From Rodentolepis nana (taxonomy: Eukaryota; Platyhelminthes; Cestoda; Cyclophyllidea; Hymenolepididae), in contig UZAE01012012.1 of the NCBI GenBank assembly GCA_900617975.1, forward strand, positions 1-44,149: a stretch of DNA of 44,149 nucleotides, read 5' to 3'. Below are positions 1 through 14,500 of the stretch, in pieces; position 1 is the first letter of the stretch; each line of letters opens with the position of its first letter. A model generated the notes under the pieces. That model did no database searches. It saw only the letters and a program-made list of their open reading frames with translations, and was not told the origin of the DNA. The position numbers were made by a program, and so were the translations under genes.

Positions 1-46
1 TGAACGTAAACGTGCAAGAATGCCGTTAGATATTAAAATATGGAGT

Positions 47-365
47 GCGTGATAGACTTGCCTCCACGTGGTGCAACCTGAGCAACGTATGCTCATACGG
101 CAAAAAAAATCTGTCAGTAGTTGACTTCTGACTTCAAATTACCAACACCCCACTGTGTGCCATATTCGACTACTTTCACATTACTCACCTCACCTTTTTT
201 CTACCTTTGTGTCTCTCTTTTACACCATTGAAACACTGTTCTGTTCCCTCCTCCCTCTCGAATTTTTTTCAATTTGATGTTCCTTCCCCTCTGTGAAGCC
301 TGAAGTCGCCTAAAAGGCTAATGAAACTATCAAAATGCCTGCCGTTTGATATAAACAAATATTAA
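47..365 (+). repeat. Dispersed repeat family, copy A (about 310 bp)
   Basis: This stretch closely resembles 31394-31690 and 37624-37900 on the same strand and, reversed, 10107-10306. Landmarks shared in the same order are GATAGACTTRCCTCCACGTGG, a segment reading TTGACTTCTGACTTCAAA, CCTTTGTGTCT, CCCCTCTGTGA, AAAAGGCTAATG and a terminal TTTGATATAAA. I found no terminal inverted repeats, coding sequence or polymerase III A/B boxes, so its class (SINE-like, LTR fragment or other) is open. This copy has lost the GT of the splice-donor-like core on the minus strand (GGAGGCAAGT). Boundaries are approximate. Confidence 0.75.
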
Positions 366-2946
366 AATGTAGTTAAGGTAACATTTTTGACCTCTGTCGG
401 GTCTACAATTTCTTAATTGCATTTAAATTTCCTCAATCCTCACGATTATAAAATTTCAATCTAATTAGCTATTTATTTTCGTATTATTTTACAAATTTCA
501 AACTCAAAAAAATCTAGACTTTTAAAATTGCACAATAACTTAAAAAATAATGAATCTTCCAAATGCCTTCCTTTGATTGTCATTTATTCGCAGATCTTTT
601 ATGAAAAGTAGAAAAATCGCTGTTGCTGCATTTAAGAAAATATTTCCGCTCCATGCAATTTTTCGAATTAAGGAATGGAATTTGAGCTCAATGAAAACCG
701 AATTAGCTCAATAAGGTTTTGGGCAAGGAAACTTTGAGTGCTTCATTTGATTCAGGTTGTTCGCCATTCACTTCAAGAGTATGACTAATGCCTCGCTGAC
801 TTTGAGCTGTTTCCTCTTCTCCTTTGTCAGAGCACATTGCTTCGTTGATTACATTATTTCGATGTTCAATTAATCCTCATTATTTGAACATTGAAGAGGT
901 CACTAAAGTAGCTCAACAGGAACTCTAAAGAGTTTCGTAAAGATTTGTAATATGAAATATTCGCAGAAAGGTTAAATATCATAATTATGTGTGCTTGGTA
1001 ATTTACATTCTTTTGAGGATATATTTAACCCTTTATATATATCTAATATATCTTTAGTTTCTCCAGGTGTTTTCATTGCAAAATTGTAAAGCTATCAGTT
1101 TTCGCGAAGTTTTGGGTATAAATATCTCGTTGATGACTTAACTCTTTAAAGCCTTAAAGACCTTGCGGGCCACTTTCAAATTAAGCTCTAATGGGGCTAG
1201 ACTCGTAACAGAAGGCGCTATTGGCGTTTGAAATATGTTCAATACGTGTCTATGTAGCCTTTGGCTGATACACCACCAAAACTTATCCCGTTAGTCAAAT
1301 GTGAGTGCGTTGAAGAGCTAAAAGTGTTCCTTCACAAAAAAAGCGACTGAGAAAAGGCTTTTTCTATTTAATTCAGTCCCAATAAAAGTGGAAATACGGT
1401 TTGGGATTCATTCATATATTTTCTCCAATATATTAACATTTAAATAAGTGTTAATATGCCAATATTTTTACCCCAACCAAAATGCCACAAGAAAGAATAC
1501 GAACTTATTGTATTGCCTATGAAGATCGAAAAAAAATAATTAGTGATGTTAAGTTCCAACGTATACTACTTTATTTAATTTCGGTAGGCGTTGAATGGCC
1601 CCCCTTTCAACTTTTCAGTGCCTAGACGTATTGTAGCTCAATATTCATTATTTATTCCCTGTGATTTTAGGTACTTTCAGACAGTTGAAACTAGCAGACA
1701 CTGAGCAAGGCAGAGCTTGTAAGGTTCAATTCAAGATAAACTCTCCTTTATTAGTAAATTCTAATGTTGCCCAGTAATTGTTTCTAAATTGGCATATACA
1801 ATTGGGGTAAATTGGAAAAATTTAAATACTTCATTATATAAATTCAGAGGGAAAAATAGACGCTAGGGGAATTTTAGTATTTGTCATATCTGTTCAAGGA
1901 TTGTAAAAGTTGTGTAGTTGAAACCAGAAATAGGCATTAACTATATCTTTCAATTTTTCACCAATTTTCAACCGTTTTGCAGGAATTTTCAATTTTTCGT
2001 TTTTTAAAAATACCATTTGGAAAGGCGCTAAATGTCAAATTCAGTGTTATACTTTCATTTGGAATAACAAAGAATTGGCTAAATCATCGAATTCTCCAAG
2101 GACTTGGGTAATGCTAAGACATGGATCAGTTGTGCAAATGCAGCTATTGGAATTGACAACCACTCTGGTGAAGTCTGGTAGGTGAGATCGAACGATGAGT
2201 ATAAAATAAGTGTCAAGAGTAAATGTGATGCCACCTTCATAAGAGTGGTGCGATTGGCTGGTAAAAATGTTAATGTGATTGCTATGTCCATTTTAAGGTC
2301 ATTAAAAGAAATATGTATGGGCTTATGCGCACCTGACCTCTTCATAAAGTGTTATCTTGGGAAAATTCGTACAATGTATATGTGCATAATTGTGTCACTT
2401 AGTTGTTTCTAGATTGGATTGCTTGAAATAGTACAAAACTGCAGTCATAATGGGTTAGAAGATAGGTGAAGAACTTCACTCTAAAACATTGAACAACTAT
2501 TGAAGGCAGAAAGTATTCTGAATTCAGAATCGTAAGGTTGCTCCGAACTTGGACGCGATCTCATTTTCAACGCGATTGGTTATTCGTATAAAGCATTAAC
2601 TTTATGAACTGTTTTCTCATGACTGTCTGTTTACATTATCTGATTTAACAATTGACGATTTCATTTTCACCATCGATCAGCAAGATCTTAACGCCACACC
2701 TACAACGATTTTTTTCACCAAAACTCCCCCCCCCTTTTTCAACTCAATAGTCGCCTTGTCTTTACTCCTTCCTTTCCAGCTCGACTCTCACACTGTATTT
2801 TTATCATTTCAACGGTACACTGATTTTTCATCCATGAACATCTACTTTACCACTCGTATAGTCAAGGACTTTAGTGAACACCCCATCACCCACAACTTCT
2901 TTACCATCTGCCTTTAAAGTCCCCAGACGCCATAATCGTTCCCTCT

Positions 2947-2992
2947 TCCCCCACCCCCACCCCCCCTTCACCCCACCCCCCACCAATTCTAA
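2947..2992. repeat. C-rich tract with several runs of 4-7 C
   Basis: Consecutive C runs are broken by single A or short TTCA spacers. The minus strand has more than four G-runs of at least four, which fits a G-quadruplex pattern; the plus strand could form an i-motif. No gene is close enough on either side to give it a role. Confidence 0.6.
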
Positions 2993-5486
2993 AATCTATG
3001 CCTAACTTTATATTGGGTAGAAGTCAGGAGTTGAAAACTGTTTTTTCATCACATCTCACTCAGTCTTTTAATATGCAATTTTAAACTTTACACTAAATAT
3101 ATGCAAGACCGAAACGAAACCTACATCTCATTGTTGCTTAATTGGGCTCAATTATAAAGAAATTTTAAAAATCTAATAATTTACAGACCCGAATTAGGAA
3201 GGAATGAGGGGAGGGGGGTTGATAACTCTATTACCATTGGAGATGTAGTTAGGGGAAAAAAGTGGCCTCGTGTGAAGAAAAGGAGACAAAATTGTTCCTT
3301 TTCTAGAAATGGAAAATGTGCAGCAGAATTTCCGACTTTACTATTGCAATGATTAGTGAGTTTGTGGTGAATGGCTTGCTGGATCTTTTTTGGAAAACGA
3401 AAAAGCAATTCATTTCAAATTGAGAAATTTTGATTTTTTTTCTAATTCTAGTTAATGAATAAGCACGCAGTCTTGCCAAATAGAAGAACTTTTACTCTCT
3501 GAACAGAGTCAGTTCAGATGAAAATCAATGACGAGACTTTTTACCTCTTTATTTTCTCTTGGAGTCTAAAAGATCTATTTTATGTTCGTCTCATAGAAAA
3601 TCCTCTGGATGAGCAGACCACCTGAATAGTTTAGTTGTGAATGAAATTAAAGATTGAATAAACACAAAAAAATGAAGTCAAATGTTGTGAACTTTGGCTT
3701 TAGTACAATTTTGAGAGTAATAAGTTGCTTACTTTGCCATAAGGGTTGACAATTTGCTCTGTAAAGCTCAATTTCATAATATGATCTCTGGTTCATGGGG
3801 GAGTTACGAGTGGTTCTTATTCTGTTTAAGAACCACTGTTGTTAGAAAAAGTGGTTTATTATATTAATGTTGATCTCTTAAATGAATAAACCGTTTCATC
3901 AAAAAGATGTCTTGTGTGATGGGCTAGACTACGATGCTACTATTTTCAATCTTTTTCACTAAACTGTGATTAAATAAATTACAAGTTAATTGTCACGAAT
4001 GCTATTACTCATAAAACTTCAACACTTTGTTATAAAGACCTTGTGTTATTGTGGGCATGTACTAGATGGAATTCGCGTACAAGAAAACGTATTTTTAAGT
4101 TGCCCCATTGTTGAATATCGATTATTGATGACTTTTAGTTCAATCCCTCAGCGAATATTGAGGAGAGAAGTCTTTTTTGATTGCCTACTAATAAAAAAAA
4201 GAAATTTGGCTTAGCGAAATATTGTTAGTGAACTGTTTATTGCTGGAGGGCAGAACATCATTTCACAACATCAAGCAGATCTAATTTTAATGAGTTTAAA
4301 ATTAGGATTCACTATCTCCATATGAGCATAGATATTTTTTTGAAAATCTGAAATTTTCTAACCGCAATAAATTCATTTATTATTGGTGATAGTGCTATCG
4401 TGTTCTATTTATTGATTTTTTGCTTGTTTATTACCATCTTTGTAGAGCATGCAACAGATTTCACCCACCCCAGCCTCACACTCCGTTAGTTAATATACTG
4501 ATAATAGAAGATAAATTGAATAAGTGGAAGTTAGTGCAAAATTGAAGTAACTTGAAAAAACTACCACGGAAGTAAAGAGCGCAGTGAAAACGACAATATT
4601 TAAAGCTAGTAGCCTTTGTAGACGAGCTGTAATTTCACATTTTATTTTATTCCTAAGGTTCGGTTACGGTATCCGATAAGGAGGGGTAGATCATTGCCAA
4701 AATGTTCACGACAAAATTGAATAAGACTTAATATTTAATGCGTCGACGATATACAAAAATAAAGCAGAAAATTAACATACAACCACACTACAAGCAACCA
4801 AAATTATTGTGTACCATTGAAATTTTAATTGATTGCTTGGAAAAAAAGGCAAGAAGCCTGATCTACCATTGTATAACTTAATTCCTTGGCTGTTTCCGTC
4901 AAGGCCGATAAAAAGAATGCATTTAGTTAGCGTTTCTTGAATTGCCTGACACACTGTTAGCCACTGTTGGGGTACCCTTCACCGAAAATCAACTACACAT
5001 TAGATCTGTTAGATAAAACAGGTTGAAATCGCAATACCTATAACAATAAATATACTATCATCAATGAGAAATTATATTGACACTGCAATGTGCCTTAACT
5101 TAGCAAAATTATCATATCTCAGCCCAATTAAGGTTATGTTAACTTATTCTTAAACAGAAGTCTTCTGTACTTGATATATATTGCATGAATAATATTTAAA
5201 ATCACAAATTCATAGCCATCTTAAAATCACTTTATTCGAAATTCTTAATAGATTTTTTCATTTACAAACAGCAAAAATAGTAGCTTTTGAAATAAGATAT
5301 TTGAACTAGTACTTCTTTGCAAATACATGAAATATATTTCGAAATGTCCGATTGTTGAATATTAGGTTAATCGTCATTAAATTTATTAATATTTTGACCG
5401 TTTTAAACATTTCATTAATAGAAATGCGTCAGCGTAAATCAGTAAACCCAGATGTCTAATTATTTTAAGTTAACCTTCAAAACACT

Positions 5487-5496
5487 TTCTTTGTAG
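5487..5496 (+). promoter_or_regulatory. Possible cis- or trans-splice acceptor before the Pellino start
   Basis: A pyrimidine-rich TTCTTTGTAG ends at 5496. The following 54 bases contain an in-frame stop (5512-5514), so they would be 5' UTR before ATG 5551. It could accept a 5' untranslated exon or, as is common in flatworms, a trans-spliced leader. Transcript data are not available here, so this is a candidate only. Confidence 0.35.
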
Positions 5497-5550
5497 AGTT
5501 GTTATAAATAATAATTCACTCAGGGTCGGAGCGCTTTATTTAAACTAGTA

Positions 5551-8500
5551 ATGACCAGAAAAAAGTCGAAAGCTTTTCGTCCAAGGAACTTAGATCAATC
5601 ATTTAACGTAGAGAAGGCCGGAATGGATTCTCTTTCCTATGGAAGACTCATTCTTCTAGGGTGCGTTCATTCACTTTATTATGCTAAGTGAAATTAATTC
5701 TACTTTAAATGTTTTACTATGTATTTAAAAGTAATCGTCCCTACTACTATTACCAAATATTAACATCTAGTTTTACTTTATTCAAATTAAAAAACATCAT
5801 ACTAACATGCTCAGTACCTTTTATAAGTTTATATATTTTTATGTTTTATTACCGTTCTTGTTCTTTCTCATTCTTATTTTTAGAACAAACGGGGCAGCCA
5901 CTAGACCAGAGGTTAATAAGAATGGTAATAGATGTTTGGAACTTTGTCAAAGACCAACTTCGAATGGAGTCTCTCCAGGTCCTGTGTCCTTCGTCCCAGA
6001 TTCAACCAAATCCGAAGTACGCATCCTAGTTTTTTTCTTAACTGATAATAATCCGAGCATAGTTTCAATTCTGCCTTCTTCGTGTTATCAAAAATTTGTA
6101 TGTGACATTGTTTATCTTTCGACCAGTAATTAATTTTTTTGCCATACCACTGAATAGTTTGTTTTAACTCTAGGTGTTTATATGTTGCCCTGTGGTTTTG
6201 TGGATCACTTGACTGTGTTAGTCAAAAACATAATACGATTAGTATTGTCCAATCTCATATAACTTGCTTGTTTGCGTAAGGTAGTTCCTTATCTAGTTTC
6301 AATTGTTCTTTTTGCTGAATTCCCCGGAAATGAACTTTAATAAGTGGTACTTTCTTGTCAAAGTTTCCAACTTCAACTTAATTATGTAATGCCTCCATTT
6401 TTTAATATTTCGGAGAGCAACTAAATAGTGAATTGCATTCATATTATTAACGTGGATTTCGTAATTCTCTTTTTGATCTTTTATATTACGTAATAGTTCT
6501 GTGGATCCGAATATCAATTTCAACACATTACTTGGTATATTATATTTATGAAAGTAACAAAAAAAATTAAATAGGGCGGTATTTGTTCTATATATCTTTG
6601 TTTAAAGGTAGTTGAAAGCCTTTTGGTCTATTTGATTTTTGTTTTGATGATTACTGGATATAATCGAATCACATATAGGCATATAACACTATGTATACTC
6701 ACTTATCCCTTCAAATTCATGCATTTCTAGAAAACAAAGTTTAAGAAATCGCACCTCTAATTTGCTTGCAAAATTTGGTTTAATTTTATTCAGTGCTGAA
6801 AAAAGTTGAGGAGCTGTTTGCGTGGAAATAAATCTTAAGCCATTGCCATAAGTGTCTGCTTGTAATTTCTCTTTTACCTCACGTTGAGAATATCTTTAAA
6901 TTATTTACTAGCGTATTTTTCGCTCCAATTTCTATATTTTGTTTTTGTCATTTATCCTGTGTTATTTTAGTTTAGTGCAGTTGCTGGGTCTATTCTACAA
7001 TTGATTTGATCTTATTTCCTACAGTTTTACAAATTGGGCTAGAACCGCTTTTCTTAAAAGTGAGATCGACTTGATCACCTGATTGATTTCATAGTTGGTC
7101 CGTGTACTATTGGTTTACTTTGTTTTCAATTTTTTTGTGCGTGGACGTTTGATGTAAAAGTATTAGCCGCCAAATACGACTGTAGTGTTTGTTTCGCTTT
7201 AATTGTTTCTTGTGCTCACCTTTTTGTATTCATGGTTTGGTATCTTCGTGTGACAATGTGCTTAACTTTATTATTCTTGGTTTCTCATTTAGTCATTTTG
7301 TTGTTAGGTTGTTACAAATCCCAGTCGACATGCCGTTTCCTATACTTTCAATCGCACTAATACGGTTGTGGTGGAGTATGTTCCAGATCCAAACATTGAT
7401 CTCTTTCAGGTATGCCTCTTTTTGCACTTTTTACTTTTTTGTGGCTTTTTGTAATTGGCCAACAGCAGGAATCAATTTAGTGAATTTGGCCAAAATCGAT
7501 ATGCATGGGGGATTGCATGGATCGTTTCAGTTCTTCCTTATCTATAATATGTTAATTATCCTCAAATATTTAATTATTAAATCCTCCTGCTGCTATATTA
7601 TTAATTATTTCATTAAGCGTGTCTTAAATAAATGTTTACTTTCAAATGGTACGATCGTAGATTTTCTATCCTGTTTTGAAGGACTTTGGCGGTTGCATTT
7701 TTTTCCTTTCAAATCATTGCCAATCGTTTTTTTTATTTTCTAGAAAAATACTGTAATAAAATAATATTCTTCTTTAATTTAATTGAATTACATTTTCAGA
7801 TAACTCTAGTTAGCTCTCTTATATCAATCTAGTATAGAGTAGTAGTCCTCGGACACTCTGGTGGGAGAAGTGTGTATCGGGTTGGCAAGATCAACTCTTC
7901 ATTTTCAACCAACTAGTTAATATGCTCTGAGCATGAACTCACTCAAGTTCCTGAAATTTGAGATTTGATTGAATGGACTGTTGCTGTGAGCTGCATGCTC
8001 AGCCTAATAAAGCGAACGGACTGCAAGGCTCTGCAGGTATCCTTTATTCCTTTCTACCTTTTGATCTCCCCACTATCCTCCTTTCCTTACTGGACTATTT
8101 TACAGCTCTCTGTACATGTTTCCAATGGTGAGAAATTATTAATTTTGGGATATCCCACTTGCTTGTGTTTTTTGTTTAAAATGGGTCGACTTATTAGTTG
8201 TAATTGATTAGGAAGAACTCAATATACTCCGCGATGTGTTTATAACTGACCCAGTAGTGAATCCAGAATCTGGGTATCTGAACTTTACACCTGTGTATAG
8301 CTTCAAATATCCTAATCTTTGAAGCAAGGGCTATATGATGTCGATTTCAATTACTTTCACTTGGTTCTTTTTTCTGTGTCTAGCGTATTATTGTAATTAC
8401 ATATTTTACAAACTAATTCCGGTTTGTTTGATTGATTGGCGCGAGAGTATTCTTTACAGTTTCAACTGAGTGGCTAGTTTAATCTCCTCTCTCCCTCTCT

Positions 8501-11500
8501 TATAATCAAAATTATTGAAAGGTTAATTCCCTTTATGAATCCCCGCAAGCTTAAAGAATATGTCAAGTTATCGGCACCCTGTGGTGGTAATGGGCCGCTA
8601 CAGAAGTTCATTCTTGTGTGACGAAAACTGTCATGTCAAACTCAAGGCCATAAATTGCTTTATGGGTCTCAGGAGGTTTATGTAACAGTGAGCGAGTTTT
8701 ATTCGTTATTGAAATTTACGATAAGTTCTCTTGCGAGTTCTTTTTCATTTGCACCTTTTTTATTCAAATGCAGAGTTGCTTATCAAACGCCAAGTGCCCA
8801 TTTCCTTAGTTTAATGCCAGCTAAGCTGTAAGTACTAGAATATAAGAAGAATCGTAAGATAATTTGTAGATTATCTGCAATCCTAAAGAATTATTTTAAT
8901 TCGCTTCATTTTGATTCGGCAGAGAGTATTTTCCAAATCTGTTTTCCAAAGAGGCTTTGGTTCCCGTCCTTCCCCCACCACCGTCTCTGTTGTAAATGTT
9001 GTGTTAGAAGCCATTTCCCTCTTATTAATTAAACCGCCTAGAAACACTGAATTATTTCTTCTGTACGATTTATGGACAATTTTCTATTGTGAGGTGAGTG
9101 GTGTTAGGATTTTACATCATGATGCAAATATACGTCAAACCTTCGTGTGGAGAAGTTTGGGTTATTGTTCGCCGAAAATATGGGGGTGGGGCCAGTCAGA
9201 GCCATGGAAATCTCTTTTGTGAGAGAAGTGCAGTTGCTTCACGAAATAGAAATAACGTCACGTAAACGTCTAGAAAGAAGCTGAGTCCAGCAATGAACTG
9301 GGTTCCTCGCGTGAAAAGGAAGTGACATGTGGAATATGTGTAGGCACTGGTGGTTTGATTATCATAAACCTAAATATGCACTATCAACCGGTAGGCTCCT
9401 TTGTCTAGTAAATGGGTGAAGACTTGATGGCCAGATTCTCCATATGAAGACCTGGATGTCGAAAAAGGGGATAGATCTGAAAGAACATCAAATGGAAAAA
9501 CTTGTCGACCTGATGATTCCAGAGCTAAGACGAATTGGAGTACTAATTCTCAGGCTCACTTCTCTCCCCTCCCCCATAGAACCTCCCTCTGTAATCTATC
9601 ACTTCCCGTGTTTGCATATTCCTCAAGGACAAAAGGTTGGTAATCTTACTGGCCTGCCGAAGAAACTAAGTAACTAGAAGAGTCAAAATAATTAATGATT
9701 TTTCCCTCCACTTATTCGACTTGTGGTATTTGCTTTTGATCTTACAGATTGGACGCTATAAATCACCCATTATCGATTTCCTTATTGGAGATGTCCCTTC
9801 ACCGACTGAGCGTTCGAGTCCAACATCGAATGGACATGGTAATGGTTCATTCCTGGAGAGATCTCGAGCTAGTATCTTCTTCGGTATGTTTGACAGATCC
9901 TCTCCTACGCCAAAGAAACCTGCTGGCTCTCTGTCCACTGTCTCTCGATTCGCCTGCCGAATCGATATTGATAGAAGACATCCGCATGAGGCCCGCATTT
10001 ATGCTGCGGGATTCGATACACGGAATAATATTTTCCTTGGTGTAAGTACTTTATCTGTAACTAGTAATTGATCTATTTTCGTCGTTTAAATAATTGGTAG
10101 AGATTTAAGATATTCCTTTATCGCAAATGGCAGGCTTACTGATAGTTATCATTAGCTCTTTAGTTGATTTCGGGTTTCACAGAGGGGAGGTACTTCAGAG
10201 TCACAAAAATTCGAAATGGGGGGGGGGACAGAAGAGCGATTCACAGATGTAAAAGAGACAGACAGACACAAAGGCAGAAAAATAGAAAGGTAAGATGAGT
10301 ACTCCCGGTTTTTAGATATGTTTCGTGTTGCTTCCCTTTGCATGTACGTTTGACCCTCTGCAATACCTAACAACTCAAAGTTCACTCGAACGTCGATTAA
10401 TTTCCTTGTGTTTGGTGACGAAATTCTCGTTCTTTGTAATTTTATCATTCTTGTTTTTTTTGGAAGACTCGAAGCAACAGAAAATTGGTTACATGGGACT
10501 CTTGTTGAGGTTGGCGCCTGATGGATGGTAACTTCATGGAGAGTGCAATAGCATATCATGCCTTTCTACATACAGAAGGCAGCTTTACAAATTTCCTTTT
10601 CGTTAGAATTCCGCTGAAGTGCGGCTTTATGCTTTAAGTGCCAAGCTTTTTAACCACGACAACCGGGTTAAACCAGATATTTACTTGGCTTCTAAGTTCA
10701 TATTCCTTAGCCATTATTTCTCTACTTTTCATCGAAATCTGGGAACTCAAAAGGAGTTTTTGGATAAGAATACTATGAAGGCTTTTTGCTACAGCCCAAG
10801 GGTGACCTTCGAATTCCCCAATGGGAATCACGTGCCATGGTTCTGCGAGATAATAATCTTATGATTAGCCCTGTCGCAGAGTATAAGGAAGCTTTAAATG
10901 TGTCTTCGCGTTTGATGATGGACCGTAATTTGGGGAAGAGACTTGCCACATTCAAGCCAGTTTTCTTCTGTTTGTTCAAAATCCATTTCGGCTGTTGTGC
11001 ATTCCGATCACTAACAATATGCACCGATTAGTCTATGGGCCCGTTGATCTGGACAGGGGGGGAAGTTGGCGCTCGCAATTTTCGAATAAGGAAGCAATTG
11101 CGCTCTGTTGTAATTTGCTACGTTTGATTGGTTACGGTCAACTGTTTCTGGTTGGCTGGAATTCACTCGTGAGAGAAAATGAAAGCTCCCCTCGTCTAAA
11201 TGGCCTTGAATTGTCGATAGACCAATTAGGGCGAAAAATTGAAGCAAATGATATTATCTGGGATTCAATTTGAAGGCTCAGTCATTGAAATAGATTCTAA
11301 TCTACTATCAGTGGTCGTAATTACTAGAGCGTCAAATAGTTTAATTACCGTCATATTAGAAGAAGATTCAAATTCAACTTTTTAGCTAATTGGGGGAATT
11401 CATAATCACTACCTAAATTGCAGTTAGGTTAGAAAATTGGATGGTATTTGTAAGGTATAATAAATCTTACGTCAGAATCAATTCTAAAGATATATTTGTG

Positions 11501-14500
11501 CACCTAACATTATCCCATATTTATCATGCTGATGAAAGCATCTGAAAATTAGGTTCTAACTCGATATGCGATCTCTTATACGCTGCCCAGAGTTAAAATT
11601 GGCAATGTGCGATAAAGATCATCCCATAGTCTCTCATAGCTTTTTCTCTCTCTCTCTCTATGTACAAACTTTTGAAAGCAAAGTATCCTACTGTTTCATT
11701 CATACCCTCTTTTGTATTGTTAAATAAATTGGCTTATTATTATAATTATTATCGGAGGATATAATAATGGCAAGGGATCATTTTCTTAACTAGTGGATTG
11801 GACAAATGGCCGAGAAACTGAGCCCATTTAGGAGGAGGTAGATATTAATTAAAATTCGGAAAAAAACATGTAAAGGACAGAAAGGAGCATGTTTCAGTAA
11901 TTAGAAAATCGGTTATCGATTTAAAAGATCTCACCTAGTCCTGGATTAACCCCAAATGTCTTTGAAGTACAGTGGAATATCGATTAAATTTGAACTAAAA
12001 AGCGGCATAGACAGAGACGTTACCATTTCATTTTCTTACCTAGCACGCACTTTGGGTGTCTGTATTTGAATACATTTAGTGCAAAGGATTATAAGGTTTA
12101 ATTCCGAATTCTATCTTCATGGTCAAAATTTGCTGACTCAATTTTTAAAGGTTGTGCTTACTTATTACCTAGCAAACATTACTCACTACTCATCTATATC
12201 ACTCCCAGCTTTCATTTTCATCTTTTTGTGAAATCGCCTCCTCTTTTTCCGCATTTTGCATAATTGTGCTAAATTGCCCAGGTCTTTAATGCGCTTTGAG
12301 GTAACGCCCGCCTTATTACACAGAAACTACTTTCGTTGCGTTTACCTTTTTACAACCTCTGGAATTTGTCACGCTCTTCCCTATTGCTTCTTGAAGCTAA
12401 CCGTCATGCCTCCAAGCGTCAAAGTTTAGGATGAAAATCTTATATATTCATCGTTGTTGCCTTTTTGTAATGAACAAATTTTTGTGTTGAGGACATGGTT
12501 TTGGTGTGAGAGTAGACATCTTCTAGAATTTCAAATTTCAGCTTTGGAACCACAAGTTACACTTGAATCTACTCGCAGAGAAGTTGGCCTTTCCAATAAT
12601 TTTCGGTTGGAACTTCGCTTTTGTGACGCATTGATAGAACGACTAATTTAAATGAGATTAATTTTACTGCCGATAACTCCTTTGGCCTAGAGTTTCATTA
12701 TTGGCTGCTTTACGAGCTGGTTTGTTATGTCTGTCCATGTGTAAGCGAAGTGGGTGACTTTTATCAGTCTCGACAGCAGCTGATTTTCACCTAAATTGCG
12801 TTGATTGCACATATTTTTACTCACCAACTGCGTCATTGTTTATTTCAATATTTCAGGAAAATGCCTGTAAATGGCGACACAGTGATATTATGGATGGGTT
12901 CACCACAAATGGAGTTCGCATTTTCCGACCTAGTCAGTGGCTCAAACGTGATCTCAATGGTAAGTGGTTATTTGAGTAGCATTTGTGCTAGTAGTATATA
13001 CAAACTTAACAGTACTGTGTCTTGTTTTTCTTTAGATGAGGAACAGTCGTAAGTTGCTTTGAAAATTTAAGAACACTTTCTTTACCCCGCTCTCTACATT
13101 CTTTGTTCCTTCGTCTACAGCTCCCTATGGCGGGAAGTGAGCGTCTGCGGAAATGTGTACAGGTTGCATTCCACCATGTTTGTACCTGGTGAAACTGATC
13201 GGGTAAGCAGACACCCGATACTGCCTAATTCTTTTTTTGCTCGAGCTATAAATTTGATTGGCTGATTTTTATGTAATGTTCAAAGGTGGAGGAGGAGGAT
13301 AATGTGCTGGAGGATGGAACACTGATTGATCTCTGCGGGGCAATCCTAATTTGGCGATCAGCTGAAGGTTTAAGAAATGGTCTCACACTAACCGATGTTA
13401 GTGAAATGGTGAGTTTTGGTATTCTTCTCAATAATACTTTCGCGCTATTATATGAACTGAAATAAATTGAGTCGATGTAGTTGAAAATTATCTTAGTGTT
13501 TCAACTTCACATCAAAACCTAATAATGTTTAAGACGTCGATTCGTTATAAATAATTAAAAATTTTAATATTTATGATATAAGCATTAAATTTTACGTTAG
13601 GGAGAAATATCGGTCTGTTAAAAGTAACGATTTCTTGAGCCAGAATTGTCCTTCTTTGCACCTAACATCCTCTTAGACTGAAATGGAGTCTAAGAATTGG
13701 GTCTTCCGTTCATTTTTTTTGTTTTTATTCGTTTTTTTTAAATCGATGAGAGAATCGTATTTCCGAAATAACCTGAGCTACAAAAATTGGATATTTATTG
13801 CGTCTATCTTGTCCATTTGGTTTTCTAACTGTTTCAATACCATTCGATTTCAAGTTATTAATACCTACATAACATCTTGTAGATTTAAATAATTTCTTAC
13901 ACAACTTGTCAATCCGATTACTGTATTGTTTACGCTAAGTTGCTGTATAGTACTATGCCGCATTTACATACTTCCCAATGTTAAAGTATTTCTTAGTTTA
14001 TTTATATGTCCAAAATCGTAAATTCTCGTCAATTACGAAGCCAGCGTTGGAATGCAAAGATTTTTCGCAAAGATTGACTTCTAGAAGTTCAAATTGTTAT
14101 TTGTACCAGCATTTTCGAAGTCAGTTTGGAAAGTGTTTTTAAACGCTCATATTGTGCAGAGGGTTAGTGTCATGCTGCCTCCTTACTGAGAAACTCGAAT
14201 CCTGTCACCTTCATTAATAAGGCCAAACCGCTCATTAGGTCTTCACCGATGGGTAGTGCATCCCAGTAGCTTTGTTCTTTCTGTATTATTGTCTTATCCC
14301 TACTGTTAATTGTGCTCGTGGAACATCTTTCAATCTACTTTTGAACGTGTACTCCTTTTTATTTCCGCTCTAGATCAACATTCTCAATCAGCTTCATATC
14401 CAGTGTCCAGTTTATCTCAAAACCCTTCAATTCAAGGAGTTCTGTGGACCACGAGTTCCTTCTAAGTTCGCCTACAATGACAATTACTCATCCAATTCTT

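Larger units (their letters stand above)
366..5550. other. Gene-free region upstream of Pellino
   Basis: I recognise no gene here. Open frames are short (under 90 codons), lack familiar motifs and overlap on both strands, for example at 2079-2412. Contents worth noting are a 9-base C run at 2726-2734, a C-rich tract at 2947-2992, and a good splice-acceptor-like sequence (TTTCTTTGTAG) ending at 5496, 54 bases before the Pellino start codon. The promoter or 5' untranslated exons of Pellino should lie here, but none can be pinned down. Confidence 0.6.

Noticed and set aside
449..471. Concern that the Pellino RING-like domain lacks ligands because FHAAC is MMPKC here (protein residues 449-471, genomic about 22029-22100)
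   Set aside because: The CHC2CHC2 ligands are the CGH, CxxC, CGH and CxxC sets, all of which are present; the changed His is not one of them.
2079..2412. Overlapping open frames on both strands (76 and 88 codons)
   Set aside because: No motif, no supporting splice sites and no similarity I recognise; both are short enough for chance.
9444..9677. Open frame with KLVDLMIPELRRIGV in Pellino intron 3, considered as an extra exon
   Set aside because: The Pellino reading goes directly from FQ (exon 3) to IGR (exon 4) as in other animals, and no in-phase splice pair includes this frame.
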